A stretch of 64,000 bases of DNA from Pedobacter duraquae (GCF_004362245.1 NZ_SNWM01000001.1:434001-498000); one strand, 5' to 3'. Positions 37,307-46,451 are shown, counted from the first letter of the stretch. The notes: generated by a model not told the origin, from the sequence alone. Made by a program: numbers and translations.

Positions 37307-38382
37307 ACGGTGGTAATAATTAAAGTAACCTCATAACTTTCAACATCTTCATTCACGTTAAGCTTATACTTGTCAGGGTATAGCAATTCAAGTCGCTTAA
37401 GCACATTGTTGATGCCAATACCTGCAGGCGCTTTACCTCTTAACAGTTCCGGCTTACTATTACTCACCTGCAAGGTCAGGTCTTCATCCGTCTCACAAAT
37501 CACAATATGTACAAAGCCAGACTTGGTCTCTTCTTCCAAACCGTGCTTAAAAGCATTTTCTATAAACGGTAACAGCAGCAAAGGTTCAATCCGGGCGTCG
37601 GCTTTGATGCCCTGAGCATCAAAGCTAATATTGATCTGTTCCTGATGTCTGATCTTTTCTGCGGTGACGTAGCTGGAGAGAAAATCGATTTCGTTTGACA
37701 AGAGCACAGTCTTCTGATCAGCTTCATAAAGAATATACCGCATCATTTCCCCTAGCCTGGCTACCATTGGTGCCGTATCTGCTGATTGTTTTAATGCCAG
37801 CGCATAGATATTGTTAATCGTATTAAAAAAGAAATGTGGGTGGAGCTGCGCCTTCAGATAATTAAGCTCTGAGATCAATTGTTGCTCTTTCAACGCTTTC
37901 ATATCACGATCCTGCGTTAGCGACCGTACCAAAAAAGCTAGACCGATTAACGGAAAGATCGCCGAGATCAACATATAATTAAACGTGAATAGTATCTTGG
38001 GTTCAAGCATATCTTTTAATGCCCGTTTACGGAACTCCCCGGATACAATATCTGAATGGATCAGCGCCCAATTGGTCACATACTTGTCGAAAATATGATT
38101 AAGTATCACAAAGCCAACGCAAGATAGCATCACGCCAATCAGTTTACGCTTAAAAACATAGCGTTTTAAAAACCCCCAGTATAATACACCATAGCAGAAT
38201 AAATTGAGTGATTCAGTGATTAGTCGGTAGCCATAGTCTTCGCTAAACCTCGACATATCGTGTTGCACATAGGTACTGTATTCCAGATCACTGATCAAGG
38301 TGATCATAAAGGAAAGGAAAAAGATAAAGCCTAATTCTATCCAGAAATATTTCCGGTCTACCCAATACTTATTAGCCTTCAT
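37303..38382 (-). CDS. Sensor histidine kinase, LytS type
   Basis: A 359-residue membrane kinase of the His_kinase (LytS-like) family. About four N-terminal helices are followed by the phospho-acceptor His in LKAQLHPHFFFNTINNIYALAL and a C-terminal ATPase domain with PLLLLPFIENAFKHGLEEE and GIGINNVLKRL. The frame continues to 38526 but the first 48 residues are not family-like; the ATG at 38382 is chosen. It is divergent from the TlpA-like gene, separated by 183 bases. Confidence 0.9.
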   Translation of the reverse strand: MKANKYWVDRKYFWIELGFIFFLSFMITLISDLEYSTYVQHDMSRFSEDYGYRLITESLNLFCYGVLYWGFLKRYVFKRKLIGVMLSCVGFVILNHIFDKYVTNWALIHSDIVSGEFRKRALKDMLEPKILFTFNYMLISAIFPLIGLAFLVRSLTQDRDMKALKEQQLISELNYLKAQLHPHFFFNTINNIYALALKQSADTAPMVARLGEMMRYILYEADQKTVLLSNEIDFLSSYVTAEKIRHQEQINISFDAQGIKADARIEPLLLLPFIENAFKHGLEEETKSGFVHIVICETDEDLTLQVSNSKPELLRGKAPAGIGINNVLKRLELLYPDKYKLNVNEDVESYEVTLIITTV

Positions 38383-38565
38383 GACGCAAAATAAGGATAT
38401 TCTGTTCAGGGCAAAAAGTATACTTCTTGATTTTCGACAAAGCGTTAACTTTTTTCGACTAAACCAGCTATTAGTATTCAGTCGAAAAACTAAGGTGGTC
38501 GGTCTAATTCCCAGAAAAATTAACAACTAACCAGCTAATTTTAACTCAAATAATTATACAACCCC

Positions 38566-39654
38566 ATGAAATATACTTTTATCCTACTCACGGTCTGCAT
38601 CCTTTCTGCTTTTGCATTTTTGCCGGCTGGACCAGGTTACCAAATTAAAGGAACAGTTAGTGGTTTGCCAGACAGCACATGGCTTTATCTGCGTACAGCC
38701 AAACCCGACAAAGACATTGATTCATGTCGTGTTATAGATGGTAAATTTGAAATGACTGGGAAAATTACTGATCCTGCTACTCCCGTATACTTACATACCG
38801 CTAAATACACAAATTATGTCCATCTCTGGCTTGAAAACACCACAATCAATATGGCACTTAAAGCCGGCGAATTCAAAAAAGGATCAATCACAGGTTCTGC
38901 TACGCAGGATGAAGATATGCAACTTGCAAACTTGCGTAAGCCCTTCGACAATCGTTCTGACAGTCTAAACCTGATCTTGACGAACACTAAAGATAGCATA
39001 GCAAGAAAAAGCTTGATCGCACAGATCAGATCTGTGGATGCACAAAGCAAACAGGTAGAGCAACAATGGGTAAAAAGCAATCCGCAATCGCTGGTAGCGG
39101 CCAACGTGCTCGATATCTATACCACTACCTGGGGTAAGGATATCACCGCTTCTCTTTATCAAAACATGGCTCCCGAAATGAAGGCCTCCCAATATGGAAA
39201 AGAAATCAGCGAGTACCTTGCGCTTGCTAAAAACCTGAAAATAGGTGATCACTATGCCGATTTTGAACAGTTACATACAAACGGTAAAAACTTTAAACTA
39301 TCACAGGTAAAAGGCAAATATATTCTGCTTGACTTCTGGGCATCCTGGTGCGGGCCATGCCGTGAAGAAAATCCAAATCTAGTCCTCACCTACGCCCGCT
39401 TTAAAGCTAAAGGATTTAACGTATTGGGTATTTCTTTGGATGACGATAAAGCACAATGGCTAGCCGCAGTTAAGAAAGACAAGCTAACCTGGGACAATGT
39501 GAGCGATCTGCGCGGTGATAAAAACAAAGCTGCCCTGATGTATGGTATCAATGCAATTCCAAATAATTTCCTGATTGACGAGCATGGTATCATCATCGCT
39601 AAAAATCTGCGAGGAAAAGCTTTGGATGAGCAATTAGAAAAATTATTGAATTGA
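38566..39654 (+). CDS. TlpA-like thiol-disulfide oxidoreductase with DUF4369 domain
   Basis: A 362-residue exported redox protein. The signal peptide covers about residues 1-20 (SAFAFLPAG). A DUF4369 domain follows (about 24-120: YQIKGTVSGLPDSTWLYLRTA), then a helical linker, then a thioredoxin fold (about 225-362) with the active site WASWCGPC. Such proteins reduce disulfides in the periplasm, often for cytochrome maturation or protein repair. The 62272 gene encodes a second protein of the same layout with WCVPC instead. Confidence 0.9.
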   Translation: MKYTFILLTVCILSAFAFLPAGPGYQIKGTVSGLPDSTWLYLRTAKPDKDIDSCRVIDGKFEMTGKITDPATPVYLHTAKYTNYVHLWLENTTINMALKAGEFKKGSITGSATQDEDMQLANLRKPFDNRSDSLNLILTNTKDSIARKSLIAQIRSVDAQSKQVEQQWVKSNPQSLVAANVLDIYTTTWGKDITASLYQNMAPEMKASQYGKEISEYLALAKNLKIGDHYADFEQLHTNGKNFKLSQVKGKYILLDFWASWCGPCREENPNLVLTYARFKAKGFNVLGISLDDDKAQWLAAVKKDKLTWDNVSDLRGDKNKAALMYGINAIPNNFLIDEHGIIIAKNLRGKALDEQLEKLLN

Positions 39655-39674
39655 ACCTCGTAAAATCCACGTGC

Positions 39675-40652
39675 TTATTTACCATCCGCACCTGCCATTA
39701 ACAACTGTTCTAAAATCTCAGTATAACCACGCTCGCTGGCAAAATCCATGGCACTCCTACTTCCATTATCTACAGCATTTACATCCGCCTCTTTTTCGAT
39801 CAGCATCGCTGTAAAATCATTAAAGCCACATTGAGCGGCAACAAGTAGTGGCGTCTCACTAAAGCTGTTGCGCGAATTAATCTCCGCACCAGCATTAATC
39901 AGTAATTTTCCCATATGTTGGTTTCCTAAACCCGCTGCATAATGCAGGGCTGAATTTCCATTTAACAGGTGCAGATTTACATCAGCACCATTTTTAACCA
40001 GCAACTCGGCTAAATGAATATTAGAATTATTCACTGCCAATACCAAAGCAGTAACACCATCATTATTTAATTCATTGACATTCGATGCATCAGCTTGAAT
40101 TAACGCCCGAACCGTTTCACTCTGGTTATTATAAACCGCCTGATGCAAGGGTGTATTGCCATGATCGTCTTTTTGTGCAACATTGCCGTTCGATAGTGCG
40201 GAAACTAAATCGCGCAAACCATTTGCAGTAGCATGATCCAACACATTAAATCCTGCGTTGTCCTTAACTGAAGTATCAGCACCCAGGCTGATCAGGTTCA
40301 AGGCCGTTTCTGTTTTGTAAGCCAACACGGCATAAAATAAGGGAGTTTGCCCAGTATTATTGCTCGCGTTAACATCAGCACCAGCATCCGTAAGCAACTT
40401 AATAATTTCTTTGCTGCCACTGCGTGCAGCAATATGTAATGGAGTTTCGGTAATGTTGTTTGCCAGGTTCACATCGCCATTGGCCTCAATCAACAGTTTT
40501 ACAATATCTTTTGCACCTTTAGCGCAAACATAATATAAAGGAGTATTACCCAAACTGTCGCGCTTATCTACATTTATCCCACCCTTTTTCAAAAAAGCCT
40601 GTACAATTCCTTTTTGTGCATTTTTACATGCGTTTAAAAACATATTATCCAT
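39675..40652 (-). CDS. Ankyrin repeat protein A
   Basis: A 325-residue protein made almost wholly of about ten ankyrin repeats of 30-33 residues (consensus GxTPLHxAAxxGxxEIVKLLIxAGADVNxxNN). No signal peptide or catalytic domain is visible, so it is probably cytoplasmic and acts by binding a partner. It is the last gene of a four-gene run (42917 to 39675) with 19 bases between it and the other ankyrin gene. Confidence 0.88.
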   Translation of the reverse strand: MDNMFLNACKNAQKGIVQAFLKKGGINVDKRDSLGNTPLYYVCAKGAKDIVKLLIEANGDVNLANNITETPLHIAARSGSKEIIKLLTDAGADVNASNNTGQTPLFYAVLAYKTETALNLISLGADTSVKDNAGFNVLDHATANGLRDLVSALSNGNVAQKDDHGNTPLHQAVYNNQSETVRALIQADASNVNELNNDGVTALVLAVNNSNIHLAELLVKNGADVNLHLLNGNSALHYAAGLGNQHMGKLLINAGAEINSRNSFSETPLLVAAQCGFNDFTAMLIEKEADVNAVDNGSRSAMDFASERGYTEILEQLLMAGADGK

Positions 40653-40671
40653 ATTGCTCTATCTGCGTTTT

Positions 40672-42108
40672 TTATATCATTAGTTGTTTAACAACGGCCT
40701 CATTGTTATTCTGAATAGCTACGTCCATGGCCGTCTGACCAGCATTATTTACCCTTTCCAGAGTTGATTTATCTTTCTCCAAAATCAAAGAAACGATCCG
40801 CTTACCCGACATCTGATCAGAATTTCCAGCTGCATAGATTAATGCAGTATTTCCCAATTGGTCTACATAGCTCGTATCAGCATCGTTATCAAGCAATAAC
40901 TCGGCAATGTTATATTTCATTTCGTTGCCCCGCTGCGCAAAAGACATTAATGGCGTTTTACCTGACTGGTTGGGTTGGTTAAGATCGGCACCGGCATCAA
41001 TCAACTCTTCTGCCAGACTTGAATTAAGATCAGCCAGGTATCCAGCCTGACATACCAGATTAAGCGCAGTATTACCTTCATTATCAACAGCGGCGTTAAA
41101 GTCTAATCGGTTTTCCAATAAGGTGCGCAGCATTTTTACCACGTCCTTAAGATCCTGACTTATCCCCCTCCCGAAATTACTTACCGATTTGGTAATCAAG
41201 TAATAAACAGCAGTCTCCCCATTTCCCGCTCTGAAATTTACATCTGCCCCACCTGTGGCCAACAGCTTCACTAATGGCGCAGAAGCGTATTCACATGCCA
41301 GCATCAGGGCTGTACGCCTGTACTGATCAGACACTTCATTCAAATCGACTCCAGCGTTGATCAAAGCTTCTACGGCAGTAGGATCACGGTTTAAGACAGC
41401 CTCATGAATAGTCATTCCGCCTGTGGCCACGTCACTTTCATCTCCCGATATCAAGGCCGCTACTTCTTTTACGCCGCTGCGCTGCGCATACGTAAGTGGT
41501 GTGGTACCAAATACATCTTTGTCTTCAATATCAATACCGCCCTTTTCAAGCAGTATCCTTACGGTTTTAGTCACTGCTTCTACGGCACCCCGAAGATCTT
41601 TTCGGTTTCCCAATTTATCACATATCGTATGCAGTAGGTTCATACCGCCACTTTCTGTAAAGTCCATCCTAACATCGGCCTCACCCATTGCCTGCAAAAA
41701 GGGGTACATATAAAGCAGACCCGCTTCAAAATAGGCAAGTTTGCCCGAATCATTTTTCTTTTTTGGGTTAATGCCGGCATCTAACAAGGCTCTGGCAGTA
41801 TCATAAATTTTAACTGCAACCTCCTCAACGTTAGGATCGCCAAAGTCAAATCGCGTACCAGTAAGCGCATGTAAAGGGGTATTCCCGTATTTATCAGTTG
41901 CTGGCTTTAGCCCAGCTTCTTTTAGAAAATGAATAGCGTCAACGTCAGTAAACCTTGCGGCCAGGTGGTAAAGATTCTCCTCATATTCACTGGTGATGCC
42001 TGGATCTGGCAACTGTTTGTATAGGTTTAATATGTCAACTTTGTCAGCAGCTGCCGCAAACATATTCCGTTGGTAGGCATCCCTGATATCATTAAATTCT
42101 TTCATCAT
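40672..42108 (-). CDS. Ankyrin repeat protein B
   Basis: A 478-residue protein with ankyrin repeats along most of its length; some are longer than normal (insertions such as the DFGDPNVEEVAVKIYDTA and KSVSNFGRGISQDLKDVVKML segments). The N-terminal 35 residues are not ankyrin-like. The frame upstream of 42108 begins only with TTG; the ATG at 42108 still overlaps the upstream TPR-like gene by 17 bases. No catalytic motif was found. Confidence 0.85.
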   Translation of the reverse strand: MMKEFNDIRDAYQRNMFAAAADKVDILNLYKQLPDPGITSEYEENLYHLAARFTDVDAIHFLKEAGLKPATDKYGNTPLHALTGTRFDFGDPNVEEVAVKIYDTARALLDAGINPKKKNDSGKLAYFEAGLLYMYPFLQAMGEADVRMDFTESGGMNLLHTICDKLGNRKDLRGAVEAVTKTVRILLEKGGIDIEDKDVFGTTPLTYAQRSGVKEVAALISGDESDVATGGMTIHEAVLNRDPTAVEALINAGVDLNEVSDQYRRTALMLACEYASAPLVKLLATGGADVNFRAGNGETAVYYLITKSVSNFGRGISQDLKDVVKMLRTLLENRLDFNAAVDNEGNTALNLVCQAGYLADLNSSLAEELIDAGADLNQPNQSGKTPLMSFAQRGNEMKYNIAELLLDNDADTSYVDQLGNTALIYAAGNSDQMSGKRIVSLILEKDKSTLERVNNAGQTAMDVAIQNNNEAVVKQLMI

Positions 42109-42595
42109 TGGGTGTATTTGCAAATTTTAATGCGTCTGTAATATTTTTATACCCTTTACTGGCAATTGGAGTAGCAATAGCTCTTACCTTATCGTAGTTA
42201 CGCAACTTTAACCAGCAATCAGTCTTAAGCCTGATGATCGCATCATGCGCTAAGGATGGAAAGGCTTTTATATATACCTCAGTCAGGCCATGCAGGTAAT
42301 CATTAGTTTCATTTTGCTTGTTTCTAATCTCTACATATTCGCCGTTACCATTTAATTTGTTCCCATTGCTTAACTGAGGGGCAAGCTGGATATTTTCGAG
42401 CTTGCTTAAAGCGGACTCATAATTCCCTGCCCAATGCAAACAAAGCGCCATATTATAAAGCGCCGCGCTTTGTAAAGGCTGCTGACCAATCAAACAGTCA
42501 TACGCTTCAGCATAACGCTGTTGTAATAATAACTGGATTATTAACGACTCTGAATTTGGTTGCGACTGATTATTAGTTGTTGATCCTAAGAGCAT
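42092..42595 (-). CDS. TPR-like helical protein
   Basis: A 167-residue protein with helix-turn-helix repeats resembling tetratricopeptide repeats (LLQQRYAEAYDCLIGQQPLQSAALYNMALCLHWAGNYESALSKLEN, about residues 27-72) and a charged C-terminal half. No signal peptide. It overlaps the ankyrin B start and follows the 100-residue gene by 19 bases. A protein-protein interaction role fits both its content and its ankyrin neighbours. Confidence 0.75.
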   Translation of the reverse strand: MLLGSTTNNQSQPNSESLIIQLLLQQRYAEAYDCLIGQQPLQSAALYNMALCLHWAGNYESALSKLENIQLAPQLSNGNKLNGNGEYVEIRNKQNETNDYLHGLTEVYIKAFPSLAHDAIIRLKTDCWLKLRNYDKVRAIATPIASKGYKNITDALKFANTPNDERI

Positions 42596-42614
42596 ATTAA
42601 ATGATTAGCGTAAT

Positions 42615-42917
42615 TTATTGATTCTTCGATTTCACCTCAGCTAGCTTAGCAAGAAGTGGTCCCTTATGCTCTAAAGTAAATGATACAAATTTATCTTCCT
42701 TAATTGCTAAGCGAACCAACATCGGAAGCCATGGATATATCTTGCGCGCCAACATTTCGAAAGTTGAATCGTCTTGTGCAGCTGCTAAAGCCTTATCAGC
42801 ATACGGCTCTATTTTTGGCCAATGCTCTGCCATTACAGGGCCAAGAGAATTCATGATTTTACCGTTTACGTCGCTGCTTTCAGCGCCGTCTTCTTTTTTA
42901 GTTAGAGATGAAAACAT
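42615..42917 (-). CDS. Unknown 100-residue protein heading the ankyrin cluster
   Basis: No family recognised. The 100-residue protein is helical and amphipathic, without signal peptide or Cys, and has the segment KIYPWLPMLVRLAIKEDKFV in its second half. It is the first gene of the run that also encodes a TPR-like protein and two ankyrin proteins. Its upstream region is the palindrome-rich intergenic stretch shared with the flavin reductase gene. Confidence 0.65.
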   Translation of the reverse strand: MFSSLTKKEDGAESSDVNGKIMNSLGPVMAEHWPKIEPYADKALAAAQDDSTFEMLARKIYPWLPMLVRLAIKEDKFVSFTLEHKGPLLAKLAEVKSKNQ

Positions 42918-43046
42918 AGGTCGTTTTGGTTTAATTTTAAAAGTTCAAGGTTGGAATATCAGCGTATCCCTGCTCATACAAATCAAATATCGTTCCGATT
43001 CGATAAGAACGGTTTAGTATACATCCTCGAATGAAATCTCAATAAA

Positions 43047-43103
43047 AAAGTACAGGATTGTACTTTATAATTTATTATTGTACTAATTCGAACTACAGTA
43101 CAA
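43047..43103. promoter_or_regulatory. Cluster of TTGTACT/AGTACAA half-sites (candidate operator)
   Basis: The 296-base divergent region between 42917 and 43214 holds a perfect inverted repeat, arms AAAGTACA and TGTACTTT with spacer GGAT (43047-43066), followed by a second inverted pair, TTGTACT (43078-43084) and AGTACAA (43097-43103). All four half-sites share a GTAC core. The layout is that of a dimeric regulator operator. It could control the photolyase operon, the ankyrin cluster, or both. No other feature was seen in this gap apart from an imperfect CGTTC/GAACG repeat at 42991-43011. Confidence 0.5.
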
Positions 43104-43213
43104 GCCTGGATTCAGTTTGTGTTAAATTTAGGGAACCGATCAATTCAGCTTGCAACTGGTGGTTAGGTAGTTACGGATGCAGATGTAATTAAGAAATTAA
43201 AAACGGAAATAAT

Positions 43214-43852
43214 ATGGTAAACATTCAGCGTGAACAGATAGCACAATTGGAGAAACAATATAGAATAAGCCTGATCAATAGCGTTATCGGATATAAATCC
43301 CTTAATCTCCTGGGAACCGCTAATGATGAAGGGATCTCTAATCTATGCCTGATAAGTTCGGCATTTCACCTGGGCGCCAACCCACCACTTTTGGGCCTGG
43401 TTATCAGACCAGAGCGTGAGCATAACAGCACGCTAAAAAACATCAAATCATCTGGGCAGTATACATTAAATAATGTCCTGCCAGAATGGTACATGAAAGC
43501 ACACCAAACCAGTGCATCTTATCCAGCGGACGTGTCTGAGTTTGATGCCTGTGGTTTTAACGAGTTGTATATTGAAGGTTTTACTGCACCTTTCGTACAA
43601 GAATCAAGCATCCGCATTGGCTTAAAACTGCAGGAGCTAATTGATATGAAAATTAATGGTACAACGATAGTGATCGGAGAAATTATCCATATACTGGCTA
43701 ACAACAACATAGTTACCACAGACGGCACTGTAGATCATGTTGAAGCTAAAACAATGACAGTTGCTGGCTTAGATGCCTATTTTTTACCACAGCCGATTGG
43801 CCGCTTAGCTTATGCAAAGCCTGGAATTGAACCCCACGAAATAACCAAATAA
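43214..43852 (+). CDS. Flavin reductase-like FMN-binding protein
   Basis: A 212-residue split-barrel flavin reductase domain protein (NSVIGYKSLNLLGTANDEGISNLCLISSAFHLGANPPLLGLVIRP, with a later QELIDMKINGTTIVIGEIIHI). Relatives reduce FMN or FAD with NAD(P)H. It starts 12 bases before the photolyase gene and very likely shares its transcript, so reduced flavin for the photolyase is a plausible role, though this is inference from position. Confidence 0.85.
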   Translation: MVNIQREQIAQLEKQYRISLINSVIGYKSLNLLGTANDEGISNLCLISSAFHLGANPPLLGLVIRPEREHNSTLKNIKSSGQYTLNNVLPEWYMKAHQTSASYPADVSEFDACGFNELYIEGFTAPFVQESSIRIGLKLQELIDMKINGTTIVIGEIIHILANNNIVTTDGTVDHVEAKTMTVAGLDAYFLPQPIGRLAYAKPGIEPHEITK

Positions 43853-43864
43853 GTTTAGCTAGCA

Positions 43865-45364
43865 ATGGTAAATTCAGTTACCCTAATTTTCCCACACCAG
43901 CTATTTCAAAATCATCCGGCAATTAAAAAGAGTCAGGTCATCTATCTGGTTGAGGAATCGTTGTTATTCAGACAGTATCATTTTCATCGGCAAAAATTAG
44001 TCTTGCACAGGGCAAGTATGAAATTTTACGAATCATGGTTGCAAGAAAATGAATATACTGTTCGATATATAGAAACATGCACAAAAGAAAATGACTGCAG
44101 ATTACTTGTAGCTAATCTTGCGGAACAAGGTGTTACGCGTATAGAAATTGCAGCAGTGGCCGACGATTGGTTATTAAAGAGAATCCAACATTCCTGCAAG
44201 ATTCATCATGTTACCCTGTATATTTACGACAGTCCGAATTTCCTAAATACTGTCAAAGATACGACTGAATATTTCAACAAAAAGAAAGCTTATTTTCAAA
44301 CTGACTTTTATATCTGGCAGCGAAAGAAAAATAACATCCTATTGGAATGGGATGGAGAACCAATTGGAGGTAAATGGTCGTTTGACGAAGACAACAGAAA
44401 AAGGTTCCCCAAAAAAGAACAGGCACCTTCGCTAAAAATGCCTGAAGAGATTGAGTTTATTACTGAAGCGAAACAATATGTGGAGAAGCATTTCCCTAAC
44501 AACTATGGAGCGCTTCATACGCAATGCCTGTTTGTAGTGACATTTGACGATGCCATAAAATGGCTGGATAACTTTTTGAAAACCCGCTTCGAAAAATTCG
44601 GTATTTATGAGGATGCTATTGTAGCTAAAGAACACGTACTTCACCATTCTGTACTCAGCCCCATGCTCAACATTGGCTTACTGCAACCCGGGCAGATTAT
44701 CCAGGCAACATTAGCTATGTCGGAAAAATATAACATTCCCTTAAATTCTCTTGAAGGATTTATAAGACAGATTATGGGTTGGCGGGAATTTGTTCACCTG
44801 GTATATGAGCGCGAAGGCGTAAAGCAGCGTACTACCAACTACTGGAAATTTAAACGAAAGATTCCCCGCAGTTTTTGGACTGGTGAGACAGGAATCCCTC
44901 CTATTGACCTTACTATTAAGAAGATTCTGAAAACTGGATATTGCCACCATATTGAGAGATTAATGGTGCTTGGGAATTTTATGCTACTATGCGAGTTTGA
45001 TCCTGACGAAGTATACCGCTGGTTTATGGAAATGTTCATTGATGCTTACGATTGGGTAATGGTACCAAATGTGTACGGAATGACTCAGTTTGCCGACGGT
45101 GGTTTGATGGTAACGAAACCTTATATCAGTGGTAGTAATTATTTAATGAAAATGAGTGATTATGAAAAAGGAGCATGGCAATCTGTGTGGGATGGGCTAT
45201 TCTGGCGATTTATGGATGTACACCGCAACTTCTTTTTAAAGAATCCGCGCCTGGGGATGCTGGTAAACATGTATGATAAGATGGATAAAGACAAGCAGGA
45301 GCTTCATTCAACAAACGCAGAGCAGTTTCTGAAAAGGCTGGATACCGAAATGACATTATCCTAA
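43865..45364 (+). CDS. Cryptochrome/photolyase-related protein of the PhrB (FeS-BCP) group, iron-sulfur ligands lost
   Basis: A 499-residue flavoprotein of the photolyase-related (6-4 type, PhrB/CryB) group. The N-terminal Rossmann-like domain (VTLIFPHQLFQNHPAIKK) is followed by the FAD-binding helical domain with GFIRQIMGWREFVHLVYER, HHIERLMVLGNFMLL and DAYDWVMVPNVYGMTQFADGG. In PhrB four Cys bind a [4Fe-4S] cluster; here only the first (Cys360, GYCHH) remains, and the region that should hold the other three reads MSDYEKGAWQ (430-439) with a shortened loop. FAD contacts look intact, so light-driven repair or signalling without the cluster is likely. Confidence 0.88.
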   Translation: MVNSVTLIFPHQLFQNHPAIKKSQVIYLVEESLLFRQYHFHRQKLVLHRASMKFYESWLQENEYTVRYIETCTKENDCRLLVANLAEQGVTRIEIAAVADDWLLKRIQHSCKIHHVTLYIYDSPNFLNTVKDTTEYFNKKKAYFQTDFYIWQRKKNNILLEWDGEPIGGKWSFDEDNRKRFPKKEQAPSLKMPEEIEFITEAKQYVEKHFPNNYGALHTQCLFVVTFDDAIKWLDNFLKTRFEKFGIYEDAIVAKEHVLHHSVLSPMLNIGLLQPGQIIQATLAMSEKYNIPLNSLEGFIRQIMGWREFVHLVYEREGVKQRTTNYWKFKRKIPRSFWTGETGIPPIDLTIKKILKTGYCHHIERLMVLGNFMLLCEFDPDEVYRWFMEMFIDAYDWVMVPNVYGMTQFADGGLMVTKPYISGSNYLMKMSDYEKGAWQSVWDGLFWRFMDVHRNFFLKNPRLGMLVNMYDKMDKDKQELHSTNAEQFLKRLDTEMTLS

Positions 45365-45388
45365 AACACGCCATACCTGCAACTAAAA

Positions 45389-45424
45389 CAAAAAAGCCCG
45401 AAATCTTTCGATTCAGGCTTTTTG
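45389..45424. terminator. Bidirectional terminator between photolyase and tRNA-Ser
   Basis: A-rich left flank plus GCC-GAAATC and GATTC-GGC arms and a T run on the right give an imperfect stem that can act in both directions. It lies 25 bases past the photolyase stop and 16 bases past the 3' end of the minus-strand tRNA. Confidence 0.7.
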
Positions 45425-45439
45425 TAGGTTTTGATACCT

Positions 45440-45529
45440 TGGCGGAGAGTGGGGGATTCGAACCCGCGGACCCTTTGACAAGTCAACAGTTTTCAAGACT
45501 GCCGCAATCGACCACTCTGCCAACTCTCC
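45440..45529 (-). tRNA. tRNA-Ser (anticodon UGA)
   Basis: On the minus strand GGAGAGT (from 45529) pairs with ACTCTCC to form the acceptor stem, with G discriminator and encoded CCA (45442-45440). The anticodon loop CTTGAAA, closed by GCAGT/ACTGT, gives anticodon TGA. A long variable arm and GGTTCGAATCC T-arm confirm the class II serine type. It reads UCA and related codons. Confidence 0.96.
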
Positions 45530-45540
45530 GCGACAAAAGT

Positions 45541-45800
45541 ACAAACTCTGATTGATTTTGCAAATAGTGATCTCACTTTTTTTAAAGAAACCAGATAAGC
45601 CGTTTAAAATGAGCCAGAAAGATTTTAAATGTGCCTTGAAATAAGTTTTAAGCCAACAATTTTTGCTGATGTTAAGCCAATGTTAGCTTTAACTATAAGG
45701 ATCCGACCCCAAAACAAAATGAAAATATTTTGTGATAACGACATTTTACGTCGTTTTTTCCACCATAGACTGATAAAATTCGATGAAAGAAAGTACTTAC
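45541..45800. other. Intergenic stretch without a recognised gene
   Basis: AT-rich sequence between tRNA-Ser and the TetR gene, both on the minus strand. It would hold the 3' end of the TetR transcript and the tRNA promoter. No gene or clear repeat was found; a 67-codon frame here looks random. Confidence 0.5.
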
Positions 45801-46382
45801 CTACCCCAACGCCGATACCGTCAGCGCAATGATATCATCAAACACTGCTTTATCCTTGGTCGACTTTGCAGTAACCTGCATACCTTTTACTGCATTAAAG
45901 ATAAACCTGGCAAGCGCACGCACATCCTGTGTGCCTTTGATTTCACCACTGTCCTTACCTTTTTGGATAACCTGATAAAATGCATCTTCCATCTGCTGGT
46001 CGTTCTTACAAACCAAGTTACTTACCTGTTCATCATGCGGAGCAACTTCAACCTCTGCATTTACCATGAAACAGCCCTTTTGCTGTCTGTCGCCCAACAA
46101 TTCCTCAACAGTAAATTCAAGTAGCCGCTTTATCGTTGCTTTTGCTGATCCAGCTCCGTTAACAATTTCCTGAATCTGCGCAGCCCCTTTACACTGGTAG
46201 CTATCCAGCGCCCTTAAAAACAAGCTGTGTTTATCCGTATAAGTGTCATATAAGCTAGAACGACTGATGCCCAGGCCGTCTACCAAATCCTGCATAGATG
46301 TGCCATTGTACCCCTTGTGCCAAAAAACCTGTATAGCTTTAGCCAGCACCTCGTTCTCATCAAAATCTTTCGTTCTTGCCAT
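45801..46382 (-). CDS. TetR/AcrR family repressor
   Basis: A 193-residue regulator with an N-terminal helix-turn-helix (LAKAIQVFWHKGYNGTSMQDLVDGLGISRSSLYDTYTDKHSLFLRAL, about residues 11-57) and a ligand-binding domain containing two Cys (near residues 62 and 105). The longest frame starts at 46421, but MARTKDFDENEVL at 46382 is the family start. It lies 69 bases downstream of the SDR gene on the same strand. Two palindromes upstream of that gene are the likely binding sites, giving negative autoregulation. Confidence 0.9.
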   Translation of the reverse strand: MARTKDFDENEVLAKAIQVFWHKGYNGTSMQDLVDGLGISRSSLYDTYTDKHSLFLRALDSYQCKGAAQIQEIVNGAGSAKATIKRLLEFTVEELLGDRQQKGCFMVNAEVEVAPHDEQVSNLVCKNDQQMEDAFYQVIQKGKDSGEIKGTQDVRALARFIFNAVKGMQVTAKSTKDKAVFDDIIALTVSALG

Positions 46383-46451
46383 AACTGAAATAGCCTTGCT
46401 TGTTAAAGCAAAGCTATTCATTTTAATTTATTAACTATTAAAAGAGCTGTA

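Noticed and set aside
39675..42123. Ankyrin genes as phage or type VI effectors
   Set aside because: No phage, VgrG, Hcp or toxin domain occurs nearby; the repeats alone do not support it.
45629..45832. 67-codon frame between tRNA-Ser and the TetR gene
   Set aside because: It overlaps the TetR 3' end, lacks a ribosome site and reads as random sequence.
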